The notes: generated from the letters alone by a model not told the origin. DNA of 64,000 nt from Nostoc sp. FACHB-110 (GCF_014697425.1 NZ_JACJRU010000041.1:1-64000), one strand, 5' to 3'. Positions 1-8,038 are shown, numbered from the stretch's first letter. Numbers and translations are program-made.

Positions 1-945
1 ATAAATCTGCATCCACTAGGGTATCGATGCCTGCACCACCATTGACTGTATCGTTGCCTGCTCCCTGAGTAATAATGTCGTTCCCCGCGCCACCATCGAT
101 AAAATCACTGCCTGCACCACCGTTGAGGATGTCGTCGAATCCTTCACCAATGAGTTGGTCGTTCCCCGCACCACCTGTGATTTGGAAGCGTTCAATGTTG
201 CTGTAGAATGTCCGGTTATCTGTGGTTTGATAGGAATTGCCAAATTTGCTGATGTTGGTTCCCAGACTGGAGTAATCAATGACTAAGGTGTCTGTACCGC
301 TACCACCATCTACTTGGTCTGTGAAGCCTAACCCCGCGTTGAGGGTGTCGTCTCCGGCTCCTCCGTTGAGTTGGTTATCGTCGTTTTCGTCAGGAATTGA
401 CGTGCCGTAGCTGATGTTGTCATTGCTACTGCCTGCCGTGATGTTGCGTAAATATTCCAAGCCTCGGTAGGTATTGCCGCCAGAAAATATGGTGGCGATG
501 GTGTTGCCGTTAATCACGAGGGTTCTACCTGTGGTATCCGCCGATAAATCCGCATCCACTAAGGTATCGATGCCTGCACCACCATCGACTGTATCGTTGC
601 CTGCTCCTTTGGTAATGATGTCTTTGCCATCTCCACCTTGGAGGTTGTCGTTCCCCGCACCCCCATCGATGACATCATTCCCTGCACCACCGTTGAGGAT
701 GTCGTCGAATCCTTCACCAATGAGTTGGTCGTTCCCCGCACCACCTGTGATTTGGAAGCGTTCAATGTTGCTGTAGAATGTCCGGTTATCTGTGGTTTGA
801 TAGGAATTGCCAAATTTGCTGATGTTGGTTCCCAGACTGGAGTAATCAATGACTAAGGTGTCTGTACCGCTACCACCATCTACTTGGTCTGTGAAGCCTA
901 ACCCCGCGTTGAGGGTGTCGTCTCCGGCTCCTCCGTTGAGTTGGT
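1..945 (-). repeat. Two-copy internal duplication in the RTX gene
   Basis: Bases 111-375 are identical to 681-945 (265 bp, offset 570). The match continues less perfectly between 1-64 and 544-607 at offset 543. The 27-bp change in offset lies between the matching blocks and equals exactly one nonapeptide (9 codons), so one copy gained or lost a single RTX unit. Identity at third codon positions implies recent duplication or gene conversion. Confidence 0.9.
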
Positions 946-1030
946 CATTGCCACCAAGACCATTTATAATGTCATTGCCTGTAGTCCCTATAAGGATATT
1001 ATCACCAGAATCACCTGTAATGACAGCCAT
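1..1030 (-). CDS. RTX-type calcium-binding repeat protein (3' end off window)
   Basis: Reading from the ATG at 1030, the frame stays open to the window edge (343 codons), so the C-terminus is missing. The product starts MAVITGDSGDNILIGTTGND and is built from glycine/aspartate-rich nonapeptides of the GGxGxD type (for example GGAGDDTLNAG, GGAGNDVIDGG), which in known RTX proteins form Ca2+-binding beta-rolls after export, usually by a type I system. There is no N-terminal signal peptide, as expected for type I substrates. Non-RTX spacer segments (for example ITGGAGNDQLIGEGFDD flanked by DNRTFYSNIERF) alternate with the repeats. Two long segments of the gene are nearly identical. No protease, lipase or other catalytic domain is seen in the part present; it could be an S-layer-like or cell-surface protein. 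Family certain, function unknown. Confidence 0.85.
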   Translation of the reverse strand, partial: MAVITGDSGDNILIGTTGNDIINGLGGNDQLNGGAGDDTLNAGLGFTDQVDGGSGTDTLVIDYSSLGTNISKFGNSYQTTDNRTFYSNIERFQITGGAGNDQLIGEGFDDILNGGAGNDVIDGGAGNDNLQGGDGKDIITKGAGNDTVDGGAGIDTLVDADLSADTTGRTLVINGNTIATIFSGGNTYRGLEYLRNITAGSSNDNISYGTSIPDENDDNQLNGGAGDDTLNAGLGFTDQVDGGSGTDTLVIDYSSLGTNISKFGNSYQTTDNRTFYSNIERFQITGGAGNDQLIGEGFDDILNGGAGSDFIDGGAGNDIITQGAGNDTVNGGAGIDTLVDADL

Positions 1031-1280
1031 AAATCTCTCCAGTTTCCGAATTAAAATTGTTAAAAAAGTTTGAGTCAAACTTAATTATTTTCTGTTATCA
1101 AGCAATGAGTTTTTGATAAAAAGCAGCTTAATTCAACTGTTTTTAATAGGCTAAACTAACAGTATGATCGGGCTGTTTACTTGATTGATAGAAAATGTTT
1201 GAATGCGTGAGTATCTTATCCTTAATCTCGGATAATTTACAAGCGATTATGAGATTTTAATTAATACATTATTCAGATAA

Positions 1281-1323
1281 AAACTATTATTTTATTCTTG
1301 TTAAGAGAATAAAATAATAGTTT
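1281..1323 (-). terminator. Hairpin downstream of the aldo/keto reductase gene
   Basis: A perfect 18-bp inverted repeat (1281-1298 with 1306-1323, 7-nt loop) begins six bases past the stop codon of the minus-strand gene. The stem is nearly all A/T and no long T-tract follows, so it may act through processing or as a bidirectional barrier towards the RTX gene promoter region. The rest of 1031-1280 shows no coding potential. Confidence 0.6.
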
Positions 1324-1328
1324 AAAAT

Positions 1329-2510
1329 CTATTGTTTTGATAAGCGTTTTACTTGTTCACCGCCCAACATTTGGTGGGCTTGGGCGAGAATTTGGGGAAT
1401 TTTTACGCTGTAGGGGCTGTGGCTAAGACACTGGCGTAAATCTACTTCGGTGAGTTTATCGGCTCTGTTACCGGGGAACCAATGATTACCATTACCCAGG
1501 AGGTTGTATCGGGTTTTGGCATACTCTACTAAATCGTAAGCAGTAGCTAAATTCCAGAGCAACAAAATCATGGGAATATTTACACCACCTGGGGTATTTT
1601 CCCATTTAGGTAGGTTAGTATGCCAAGTTTTTACCCAATCTTCTCCTAAAATTGCGATCGCTTCTGCTTCTAATCTCGCCAAAATTGGGGGCAGAATTTC
1701 GGAAGATTCATCTAACAACGCTAATGTCTTCAAGTGTTCATCAAAATCTTGCGGTTTGGCTGCGCCTATACTCAATGTATGCACTTGCGAATGACTCAGG
1801 CAAAACAAATCATTAAACACCATCGGACTCAAAGGCGCGCAAAGATTTACTAATTTTGGCGGTGGGTTATACAATTGACCGCCTTTATTAGACGGGCTAA
1901 TAATAAATACGCCCATATCTAAGCGGTTAGCCGCTAAAATCGCCGGCCAATTCCACTGATTAATGTAATACCAATGCAGATTTACATAATCAAATTGATT
2001 GGTGTTAATTGTTTGCAAAATTAAATCTGTATCCCCGTGGGTGGAAAAGCCAATAAACCTGACTTTGCCTTCGGCTTGCAATTGTTTTGCTACTTCTAAA
2101 CAACCGCCAGGACGAAGACTATATTCTAGTAATTCTGCATTATTAATGCCATGTAAACCTAATAAGTCTACATAATCTAATCGAAGATTATGCAGCGATG
2201 TTTCAAATGTCCGACGAAATTCTTTGGCATCAGCAACAGGTGAAACTTTTGTTTGAACAATCAATTGTTCTCGTGGAAATTTGGGTAGGATTTTTCCCAA
2301 TTGCATTTCCGATGTACCATAGGCACGGGCAGTTTCAATATGATTAATTCCCAGTTCAACGGCTCGATGAATGGTTGCTTCGAGATTTTTTTGGTTATCA
2401 TCAGGAATTTCTGCCCAAGAAAGATCCTGCCATTTGAACTGATATCTCATACCACCGCAAGAAAACACGGGTATCTGTAATTCTGTGCGCCCAAATCGTC
2501 TGTATAGCAT
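1329..2510 (-). CDS. Aldo/keto reductase
   Basis: A 393-residue NAD(P)H-dependent oxidoreductase of the aldo/keto reductase superfamily (TIM barrel), predicted cytosolic. The N-terminus MLYRRFGRTELQIPVFSCGG is the usual first strand. NHIETARAYGTSE carries the catalytic Tyr, VQTKV the catalytic Lys, and DLLGLHG the catalytic His. The protein is longer than a minimal AKR (about 320 residues); the extra C-terminal part (WHTNLPKWENTPGG and after) is seen in a cyanobacterial subfamily whose substrate I cannot name. The first ATG at 2510 suits the start because the barrel begins directly. The gene stands alone, followed by a hairpin at 1281-1323. Family sure, substrate unknown. Confidence 0.85.
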   Translation of the reverse strand: MLYRRFGRTELQIPVFSCGGMRYQFKWQDLSWAEIPDDNQKNLEATIHRAVELGINHIETARAYGTSEMQLGKILPKFPREQLIVQTKVSPVADAKEFRRTFETSLHNLRLDYVDLLGLHGINNAELLEYSLRPGGCLEVAKQLQAEGKVRFIGFSTHGDTDLILQTINTNQFDYVNLHWYYINQWNWPAILAANRLDMGVFIISPSNKGGQLYNPPPKLVNLCAPLSPMVFNDLFCLSHSQVHTLSIGAAKPQDFDEHLKTLALLDESSEILPPILARLEAEAIAILGEDWVKTWHTNLPKWENTPGGVNIPMILLLWNLATAYDLVEYAKTRYNLLGNGNHWFPGNRADKLTEVDLRQCLSHSPYSVKIPQILAQAHQMLGGEQVKRLSKQ

Positions 2511-2893
2511 TCGTAGATTGTAGATTTTGGTATCAAGTCTTAGTTGAGCGATCGCTATAGTCGCCTCTTTTTAATTTCTGACACTGTTAGCATTCATCGA
2601 GTCGTCAAGTTAGTCAGTTTCTTAATTGTCAGATAGCGATTTTTTTCAGTCCTAACAGACTAATTACCATATCCTACCCACGACTAGCAAGTGAGTTTAA
2701 AAATTATCCTCAAGAATTTAGACTAACAAATCTGTTGGATCTGTTAGCCTAAAGTTTATATGACCAACTATTTCAGCAATTGCTTATTGTTTATCAAAGG
2801 TAGTTTTACACTATCAAGTTCAGTAGTTGCACCCAGTATATATCTGTTATCTAGTTAAAGACTGTAGTGGCATTGCCAAATACAGCTATTTGC
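2511..2893. other. Intergenic stretch, nothing coding
   Basis: AT-rich spacer between the C-terminus of the small secreted protein and the start of the aldo/keto reductase, both on the minus strand. It must hold the reductase promoter. I see no strong hairpin or repeat. Open frames running in from the right are antisense shadows of the 2894-3112 gene. Confidence 0.5.
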
Positions 2894-3112
2894 TTAATAT
2901 CTTTGATAGTGACCAGGAACCCAGTGTCGTCCGCGTGGAGTCCTTTCCCAATGTCCCGGAACCCACCTCTGGCGGACAACTTTACGTACTACCACATTTC
3001 TATGGTTGTTAGGTCTGACGACAATCACTTGTGCGGCTGATGCTTGCGTTTGCACCGCAGCTATGGAAAGGGGGAGTGCTAGCAGAGTTCCAGCAAGAAT
3101 ACGTTTGAGCAT
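2894..3112 (-). CDS. Small secreted basic protein with WVPGHW/WVPGHY repeats
   Basis: A 72-residue protein with a clear Sec signal peptide (MLKRILAGTLLALPLSIAAV, likely cut after QASA or SAAQ). The mature part is short, rich in Arg and Val, and ends with two copies of a W-[VI]-P-G-H-[WY] motif (RWVPGHWERTPRGRHWVPGHYQRY). Such YxWxPGHW-type tails occur in many small exported proteins of Gram-negative bacteria and cyanobacteria without a known role. It lies upstream of the aldo/keto reductase and downstream of the protease gene on the same strand but with spacers over 300 bp, so it is probably its own transcript. Real by signal peptide and repeat; function unknown. Confidence 0.7.
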   Translation of the reverse strand: MLKRILAGTLLALPLSIAAVQTQASAAQVIVVRPNNHRNVVVRKVVRQRWVPGHWERTPRGRHWVPGHYQRY

Positions 3113-3463
3113 TTTCTTATTTCCTTTACTTTCTGTGAGGTGAGTTATTCAGTCATTTTTTCAAGAATTTGCCTGTTCACTGAGCAAAAAATACTTCGTA
3201 ATCTTCCGATTTAAGTACGAAATGACAGTGGTATTTAGGTATAAATAATTTTCCAATTCTCAATGATATTGCTGAACAACTTACATATTCAGTTTAGGAA
3301 ACTCCGCAAAAATCAGGATGTGAATAAAGTTGTAATCTTTAGATGACTTCAGCCATAAATTCATACTTGACTAAAGTCATGATCTACATCTGGCAAAAAT
3401 CAGAAAAAATATAGGGGTAGGCTTTAACCTACCCCCAAGTTTACAAATTTAATTGCTCAGTAC
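3113..3463. other. Intergenic stretch with a terminator
   Basis: Holds the 5' region of the small secreted protein gene and, at its right end, the terminator of the protease gene (3404-3435). Otherwise AT-rich, with no coding frame. Confidence 0.5.
3404..3435 (-). terminator. Rho-independent terminator of the HtrA-type protease gene
   Basis: On the minus strand GGGGTAGG pairs with CCTACCCC across a 6-nt loop (arms 3414-3421 and 3428-3435), followed by TAT and a run of six T. It starts about 28 bases after the stop codon at 3464. Confidence 0.85.
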
Positions 3464-4690
3464 TTACGAAGTCGCATTTTGCAACTCAGCAGTGCGTATT
3501 GATAGCTGTTGTGTTTGATTACCCCGTTGGACTTTAACTTGCAAAGCTTGACCAAGGTTAGTATTTTCCACTAGGTTCTGCAACTGTTCAGCATTAGCAA
3601 TTGCTAGACCATCCACTTGAACAATCACATCACCACGGCGAATACCTGCTTTAGCGGCTGGTGAGTTGGGTACAACTCGCATAACTAAAACACCGTTAAC
3701 TTCAGGAATCTCAAATGTAGAGTTGGGGTCTGTGTTATTTTGTTTGGCAAGTTCGGGGGTTAAAGTAACCATTTGCACGCCTAAATAGGGGTGAGCGACT
3801 TTACCATTCCGTTCTAATTGTGTAGCGATCGCTTTAGCTTTATCAATAGGAATGGCAAAACCAATACCCATTGCATCAGCACGAATCGCAGTGTTAATTC
3901 CAATCACCTCACCACGGTCATTTAACAGCGGCCCGCCAGAGTTACCAGGGTTAATGGCTGCGTCAGTTTGAATAAAATCTAGGCGTTTGTCAGAAATCCC
4001 CACTTGCGCGCTAGAACGCTTGAGGGTGCTAACGATCCCTAATGTAACTGTATTATCAAAGCCTAACGGATTACCAACTGCGATCGCCCAGTCTCCCACT
4101 TGTACAGCATTAGAAGAACCCAAAGACGCAACGGGTAAATCTCTACCAGCGTTAATTTTTACAACTGCTAGGTCTGTTACTTCGTCAATACCTTGAACTT
4201 TGCCCTCAAAGTTACGTCCATCCTTGAGGCGAACTGTAACTTTGTCGGCTTTATCGACTACGTGGGCATTAGTCAAAATCAAACCACTTTTATCAATGAT
4301 GAACCCAGAACCTAAACCGCGCAATTGTTCTGAGGGTAATTGTTGCGGAAAACTATCGCCAAAAAAGCGCCGGAAAAATGGATCTTCCATAAAAGGATCA
4401 ACACGGCGAGTAATTGTACGTTCCGTATCAATTCTCACAACGGCTGGCCCCACACGATTTACCGCTGCGGTGACAAAACTACTATTACCTATAGCCACCG
4501 CCGCAGACGATTGTTTTTGAGCAATCAGTTCTGGTGCATCCCCAATTTTGTCAGAAATGGGTGCAGGTTCGGCTTGAGAAGGTAACACCCGCAGAGTGCT
4601 AACAGTGAGCAAGACTCCCAAAAATATGGCGAAAACGTGAGTAGTAAGTTGACGTATAGAACGGGGTACTTTGGAAAATCGCATAATCAC
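3464..4690 (-). CDS. HtrA/Deg-family serine protease (trypsin-like plus PDZ)
   Basis: A 408-residue Deg-type protease of the cyanobacterial HhoA/HhoB/HtrA group, which degrades or refolds damaged proteins in periplasm and lumen. Residues about 13-40 form a signal peptide or anchor (HVFAIFLGVLLTVSTL). The catalytic triad is H143 (LTNAHVVD), D173 (VTDLAVVKI) and S251 (NPGNSGGPLL). A single PDZ domain follows from about residue 298 (HPYLGVQM) to the end, with GVLVMRVVPNSPAAKAG as its binding-loop region. One PDZ domain and this length match cyanobacterial Hho proteins. ATG at 4690 and a second at 4684 are both possible. The long leader may contain a TPP-aptamer-like fragment (see 4890-4923). Single-gene unit with its own terminator. 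Confidence 0.9.
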   Translation of the reverse strand: MIMRFSKVPRSIRQLTTHVFAIFLGVLLTVSTLRVLPSQAEPAPISDKIGDAPELIAQKQSSAAVAIGNSSFVTAAVNRVGPAVVRIDTERTITRRVDPFMEDPFFRRFFGDSFPQQLPSEQLRGLGSGFIIDKSGLILTNAHVVDKADKVTVRLKDGRNFEGKVQGIDEVTDLAVVKINAGRDLPVASLGSSNAVQVGDWAIAVGNPLGFDNTVTLGIVSTLKRSSAQVGISDKRLDFIQTDAAINPGNSGGPLLNDRGEVIGINTAIRADAMGIGFAIPIDKAKAIATQLERNGKVAHPYLGVQMVTLTPELAKQNNTDPNSTFEIPEVNGVLVMRVVPNSPAAKAGIRRGDVIVQVDGLAIANAEQLQNLVENTNLGQALQVKVQRGNQTQQLSIRTAELQNATS

Positions 4691-5068
4691 AACCTAATTT
4701 TAGAAGCCTAATAGTTGTTTAGTCGTGACAAATCTATCTACAGTTATTTTTACAGCTAGGATGAAACTCTTGCGTAGTGACGTTTGCTCACTGCTTCGGG
4801 TTTCACTTTCTCCTTAATGCTGGAACTGAGGAGTGGTATCAGCTACCTATAATTCAAATTAATTGAAAATTTTACTGAATAGCTATTATGGAGATTTACC
4901 CTGATCAGGTTCGGGTATCACCCATTGAAGTAGTGTAGAGTTGACCAAAATAGCTCTACTTGCGATCGCGCATATTTGGTCAAAATGCTGCTAGTGTAGC
5001 TGTTGTGTAACCTAACATCGAGTTAGGTAAAGCTATAATTTTAAGATGAGTGATTTTAAGCGAGAAGC
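4691..5068. other. Divergent spacer with a TPP-aptamer-like fragment
   Basis: Separates the protease gene (-) from the 5069 gene (+), so it carries both promoters. On the minus strand, 4890-4923 reads GGGTGATACCCGAACCTGAT then CAGGGTAAATCTCC. That resembles the ACCUGAUCnGGnUAAU core of the THI-box, but I find no CUGAGA half or closing P1 stem. A 6-bp stem (GTAGAG/CTCTAC) lies just upstream of it on that strand. Confidence 0.4.
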
Positions 5069-5431
5069 ATGACTACAGTAGCAATTTTGCCAATCTCTGA
5101 TGCTAACGGTGATAAATTTTATCGTGCGATCGCAGGAGATAAACATTCTGTCGGCAAAACTGCGGGGCAAGCTCTGGATGCATTAACTGAGCAATTGGAT
5201 GAGATTGAATTCAGTGCGCTACTTATTATTCAAAGCTTTCGTTCAGACTCACTTTTCAGTGCTGAACAACAAGAACGTCTATCAGAGTTAATGAGTCTGT
5301 GGCGGTTAGCACGGGATCAAGGACAGAAATTGCTGCCAGAAAAACAAGCAGAATTAGATAGCTTGGTTGAAGCAGAACTCAAAGCAGCCACAGCCCGTAC
5401 TGCTGTATGGATGCAGCAAGGGAATTCATGA
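5069..5431 (+). CDS. Conserved hypothetical protein
   Basis: A 120-residue acidic, mostly helical protein with no signal peptide. The N-terminal 40 residues (TVAILPISDANGDKFYRAIA) look like a short beta-hairpin unit. The remainder is Leu/Glu-rich helix (LSELMSLWRLARDQGQKLLP, then KQAELDSLVEAEL). I recognise the pattern from cyanobacterial genomes, where it sits beside small nuclease- or toxin-like genes, but I cannot give it a function. The next gene (5525) follows after 93 bp. ATG at 5069 is the first in-frame start. Confidence 0.6.
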   Translation: MTTVAILPISDANGDKFYRAIAGDKHSVGKTAGQALDALTEQLDEIEFSALLIIQSFRSDSLFSAEQQERLSELMSLWRLARDQGQKLLPEKQAELDSLVEAELKAATARTAVWMQQGNS

Positions 5432-5524
5432 ATCCTTACTATACGCTGAATTTGTTTCCGTAGTTACTTAACACAATAGGAATGTTAAAACTGACCTAAG
5501 CTAAGTTATTTGTTTTAGATCAAG

Positions 5525-5797
5525 ATGGCAGTCCACATATTCGTAGTAAATTCAACCAATTTTTTAACTTGTATTAGAAGAGGTGTAGCTGCTATCCCAA
5601 GTGCAGTTCGTCCAGATATTAATGATCAACTAATATCTAGACTTGCGTTGATAAGACGACATGACAAAATCTTGTTTTACATCACTGCTATGAAGCAGAT
5701 TCATGGAGTTTATAAAGTTATAGATAAACCGTTCTATGATGAAACTCCTGTTTGGGATTCTACAGATTCTCAACTATATCCACTTCGAGGTAGTTGA
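5525..5797 (+). CDS. EVE/PUA-like domain protein, probably truncated
   Basis: A 90-residue protein whose core (RRHDKILFYITAMKQIHGVY then KVIDKPFYDETPVW) has the pattern of EVE-type PUA-fold domains: a DxxxFYxTxxKxxxGxxxV strand pair followed by a PFYDETPVW segment. In the family this fold recognises modified bases and is commonly fused to, or encoded beside, nucleases. Here the frame stops after DSQLYPLRGS, where family members usually continue with a further strand and often a second domain, so this looks like an N-terminal remnant or a minimal single-domain form. ATG at 5525 starts at MAVHIFVVN, which is the expected first strand. The domain call is a tentative recognition. Confidence 0.5.
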   Translation: MAVHIFVVNSTNFLTCIRRGVAAIPSAVRPDINDQLISRLALIRRHDKILFYITAMKQIHGVYKVIDKPFYDETPVWDSTDSQLYPLRGS

Positions 5798-6047
5798 TAA
5801 TTTTCTACATCTTGAACCGTATATATAGAAGCCGCAACAGACAACAGCCTAACAATTCAAATGCAGTGGACAGTCAATAACCGTTGATGTTGAGTTCAAA
5901 GTGCTGGCTGTAACTAATTTAAGTAGTTACCAAAAGTTTGCCAAAATTACTCTATTTGCGATCGCATTTCTCAAACAGTTATTAATCCCCATACTCTAAT
6001 CCTTACTGTAGGCTAGGATTTTAGTACTACCAGTGCTTGAATAACCC

Positions 6048-6434
6048 ATGAATGGATCAAACCGATTAACGCCAGAATCTTTGCCTATCTCTCAGCCAGC
6101 CGAAAACATTCATACTCACGACACAAATCATCATCATGGGCATGGAGAGTCTGGTCATTCTCACGTTCATAGTGAAGAGTCCTTACGAAAAATTGTGAAT
6201 CGGCTGTCACGCATAGAAGGGCATATTCGCGGCATTAAAACAATGGTGCAACAAGGTAGTCCTTGTCCTGATGTGTTGTTACAGATTGCCGCAGTTCGAG
6301 GTGCTTTAGATAGGGTAGCGCGAATTGTTTTAGATGAACACTTGACTGAGTGTATTGCTAGAGCCGCCCAAGACGGCAATATAGATGTGGAAATTGAACA
6401 ACTCAAGGCTGCTTTAGATAGATTTATGCCTTAA
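6048..6434 (+). CDS. CsoR/RcnR/InrS-family metal-sensing repressor
   Basis: A 128-residue all-helical DUF156 repressor that releases DNA when it binds Cu(I) or Ni(II). The metal-binding set is C73 (GSPCPDV), H98 and C102 (DEHLTEC), the C-H-C arrangement of the CsoR/InrS branch. The N-terminus is unusually His-rich: between residues 22 and 41 there are nine His (HTHDTNHHHGHGESGHSHVH), which favours Ni(II) or Zn(II), as in the cyanobacterial nickel sensor InrS, over a simple copper CsoR. Helix 1 begins at RKIVNRLSRIEGHIRGI. A CDF efflux protein is encoded 2.3 kb downstream on the same strand, a plausible but unproven target. No strong Shine-Dalgarno is seen before ATG 6048. Confidence 0.85.
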   Translation: MNGSNRLTPESLPISQPAENIHTHDTNHHHGHGESGHSHVHSEESLRKIVNRLSRIEGHIRGIKTMVQQGSPCPDVLLQIAAVRGALDRVARIVLDEHLTECIARAAQDGNIDVEIEQLKAALDRFMP

Positions 6435-7413
6435 CTACAGTTCAGTTAAGTAGGACTGACGTACAAAGATTTTCTGTTGCAACTGGGTGTAATGACTCTA
6501 AAAATCACAATTGAATCAGAGTTCCATCACCCCCACACCCTTACACCCTAAATCAATATTTTTGGGGCAGCAGGTAAAAAACTTCCACCTGTTAGCCACT
6601 CTCTACTCTGCCCTAACGGGGCTTGGTCGGTAATAGTACATAGTACAGCTGATAGCCGCTTAGTTAGTCTCAGTAATATTACGATATTGTTACAAAGACG
6701 ATTATGTTATCACCTGATATATTTACTGGCAGTACAAATGAGTGTTTCACTGAGAATTCATAATTCCGTACTCAGAAATTTCACTAGTCTGGAGTTGGGA
6801 AAGCGATGTAGGGTTAGAAATTCCCTGAAAATTTTGTGCCTGATTTATAAGTGTTACTCTCCGCAAATTCTGAGATTTACTGTGCTGCAAATAACACAGT
6901 AGTTTTTACTTAGGTTTAATAAATTCTTAATATGTAATGCTGTACAAGTTCTGTTAATGTACGTTAACCATAAAATTTTGCAACAGTTTATACTCATAGG
7001 CTGAATGCGATTTTTAGGTTGTATGGCTATGCACATATACCAACCATTGGAAATAAGGATGAAACATGATTAGATAAATCCTGAATTTTGAGGTGAATAT
7101 TTTTTCCCGCCAATTTATGCTTTAAGGCAGTTACTACGAGTCTGGAAAACTCTTTTAATGGAGGAAGCATAATCCAGAACAAAAGTAAACTCAGCTACCG
7201 CAGGATTTTTAGCTTCCTGGAGGATTTAGCAAATGTCAGAAAATGTTGACTTTCTCAACATTTCTTTAGATAATTTGAGTGGGTGTAGCGTCAAAATGAA
7301 ATTAGTTCCGTATAGCAAAATACAAAACCCTAACCACAAGTTAAATGTCTGTCATGTTCGTTCCCCGTTATAAGTGGGAATACTATCTACGTATAAATGT
7401 GTGAGTACAAATC
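6435..7413. other. Long intergenic stretch with a dispersed repeat
   Basis: About 1 kb without a convincing gene. 6494-6597 is a dispersed repeat with a second copy at 32551-32655. Small open frames (6687-6902 plus, 6854-7036 minus) have no domain-like composition and no good ribosome-binding site. The last 150 bp must carry the promoter of the DUF4327 gene. Confidence 0.5.
6494..6597 (+). repeat. Dispersed intergenic repeat, copy 1
   Basis: Begins GACTCTAAAAATCAC, runs through an ATCAGAGTTCCATC block and a C-rich ACACCCTTACACCCTAAATC block, and ends near GTTAGCC. The same ordered blocks recur with small changes at 32551-32655. Confidence 0.75.
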
Positions 7414-7650
7414 ATGAGTGTGAATACGGTGCCCTCTATCAATTACTACTCTCTAGATGTAATCCAAGACGAAGCACGCCGACTGGTGCAGAAGGGGATG
7501 GTTAGCAGACAACAGCCAATATATACACTCTGCCAATACATCCCAGCGAGAGAGTGGGTTTGTGTTGAATGTGAATTAGAGAAATGCGACTTTTTATTGC
7601 GCGATCGCATTGGCGACCTCATTGGTCGTGAACAATGGGACAACGACTAA
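7414..7650 (+). CDS. DUF4327 family protein
   Basis: A 78-residue cyanobacterial protein matching my memory of DUF4327: NYYSLDVIQDEARRLVQKGM, then RQQPIYTLCQYIPAREWVCV and a C-terminal DFLLRDRIGDLIGREQWDND. It is soluble, with two or three short helices and conserved Cys residues in TLCQY and ECELEKC. No experimental function is known to me. ATG at 7414 is the natural start. The gene is monocistronic, with no close same-strand neighbour. Confidence 0.8.
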   Translation: MSVNTVPSINYYSLDVIQDEARRLVQKGMVSRQQPIYTLCQYIPAREWVCVECELEKCDFLLRDRIGDLIGREQWDND

Positions 7651-7910
7651 CTAATCCGGCTGTGATTCCAGATTTTGGATTGGGAGTATATTTTTGGATG
7701 TTTAGAATTGACAAAGAATAATTGACCGCCCAACCTTTTGAGGTACAGTCTCTGCTTTTGAGAAATATTACCCGATCCAGAGTCTCATATATTTTCCTTC
7801 CCAAATTAAGCATTAAAGTTTGAGTTAAGCAACTTTCCTTATCAGCGTTTGCGAATTTATCGAAAAAAGTTGTTGCGTAAGTCTAGTTTCATAATTTGTA
7901 AATTTAGCCC
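7651..7910. other. Non-coding stretch before an orphan-looking terminator
   Basis: 260 bp between the DUF4327 stop and the strong hairpin at 7911. It is either a long 3' UTR of the DUF4327 mRNA or a separate plus-strand small RNA. I see no open frame of note on the plus strand. Confidence 0.4.
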
Positions 7911-7952
7911 ACCGGAGCAGTAAAATTTAAAACACTGCTCCGGTAATTTTTT
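7911..7952 (+). terminator. Strong Rho-independent terminator
   Basis: ACCGGAGCAGT (7911-7921) pairs perfectly with ACTGCTCCGGT (7934-7944) around a 12-nt loop, followed by AATTTTTT. It lies 260 bp past the nearest plus-strand stop codon. Confidence 0.85.
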
Positions 7953-8001
7953 ATATTATTTCTGCAAAAGCAACTTCTGAATGTTTGTGACCAATATTGC
8001 T

Positions 8002-8026
8002 AGAGACGCTGTAATGCAACGTCTCT
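8002..8026 (-). terminator. AGAGACG/CGTCTCT hairpin
   Basis: A 7-bp stem (8002-8008 with 8020-8026), extended by three further pairs, 13 bp past the stop codon of the 8039 gene on the minus strand. This GAGACG-type palindrome is a familiar dispersed hairpin of Nostoc intergenic DNA, so it may be either a repeat or a terminator. Confidence 0.5.
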
Positions 8027-8038
8027 TCAAGATAATAA

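Noticed and set aside
16..279. Minus-strand frame inside the RTX gene (and its repeat at 559-849, and the plus frames 474-776, 638-856)
   Set aside because: Low-complexity shadow frames in other phases of the repeat gene. The GGxGxD frame that runs from 1030 to the edge is the real one.
2827..3012. Plus-strand frame
   Set aside because: Antisense to the small secreted protein gene, which has a signal peptide and repeat.
6687..6902. 71-codon plus-strand frame in the 979-bp gap
   Set aside because: No Shine-Dalgarno, no domain-like composition, and an overlapping minus frame of similar quality.
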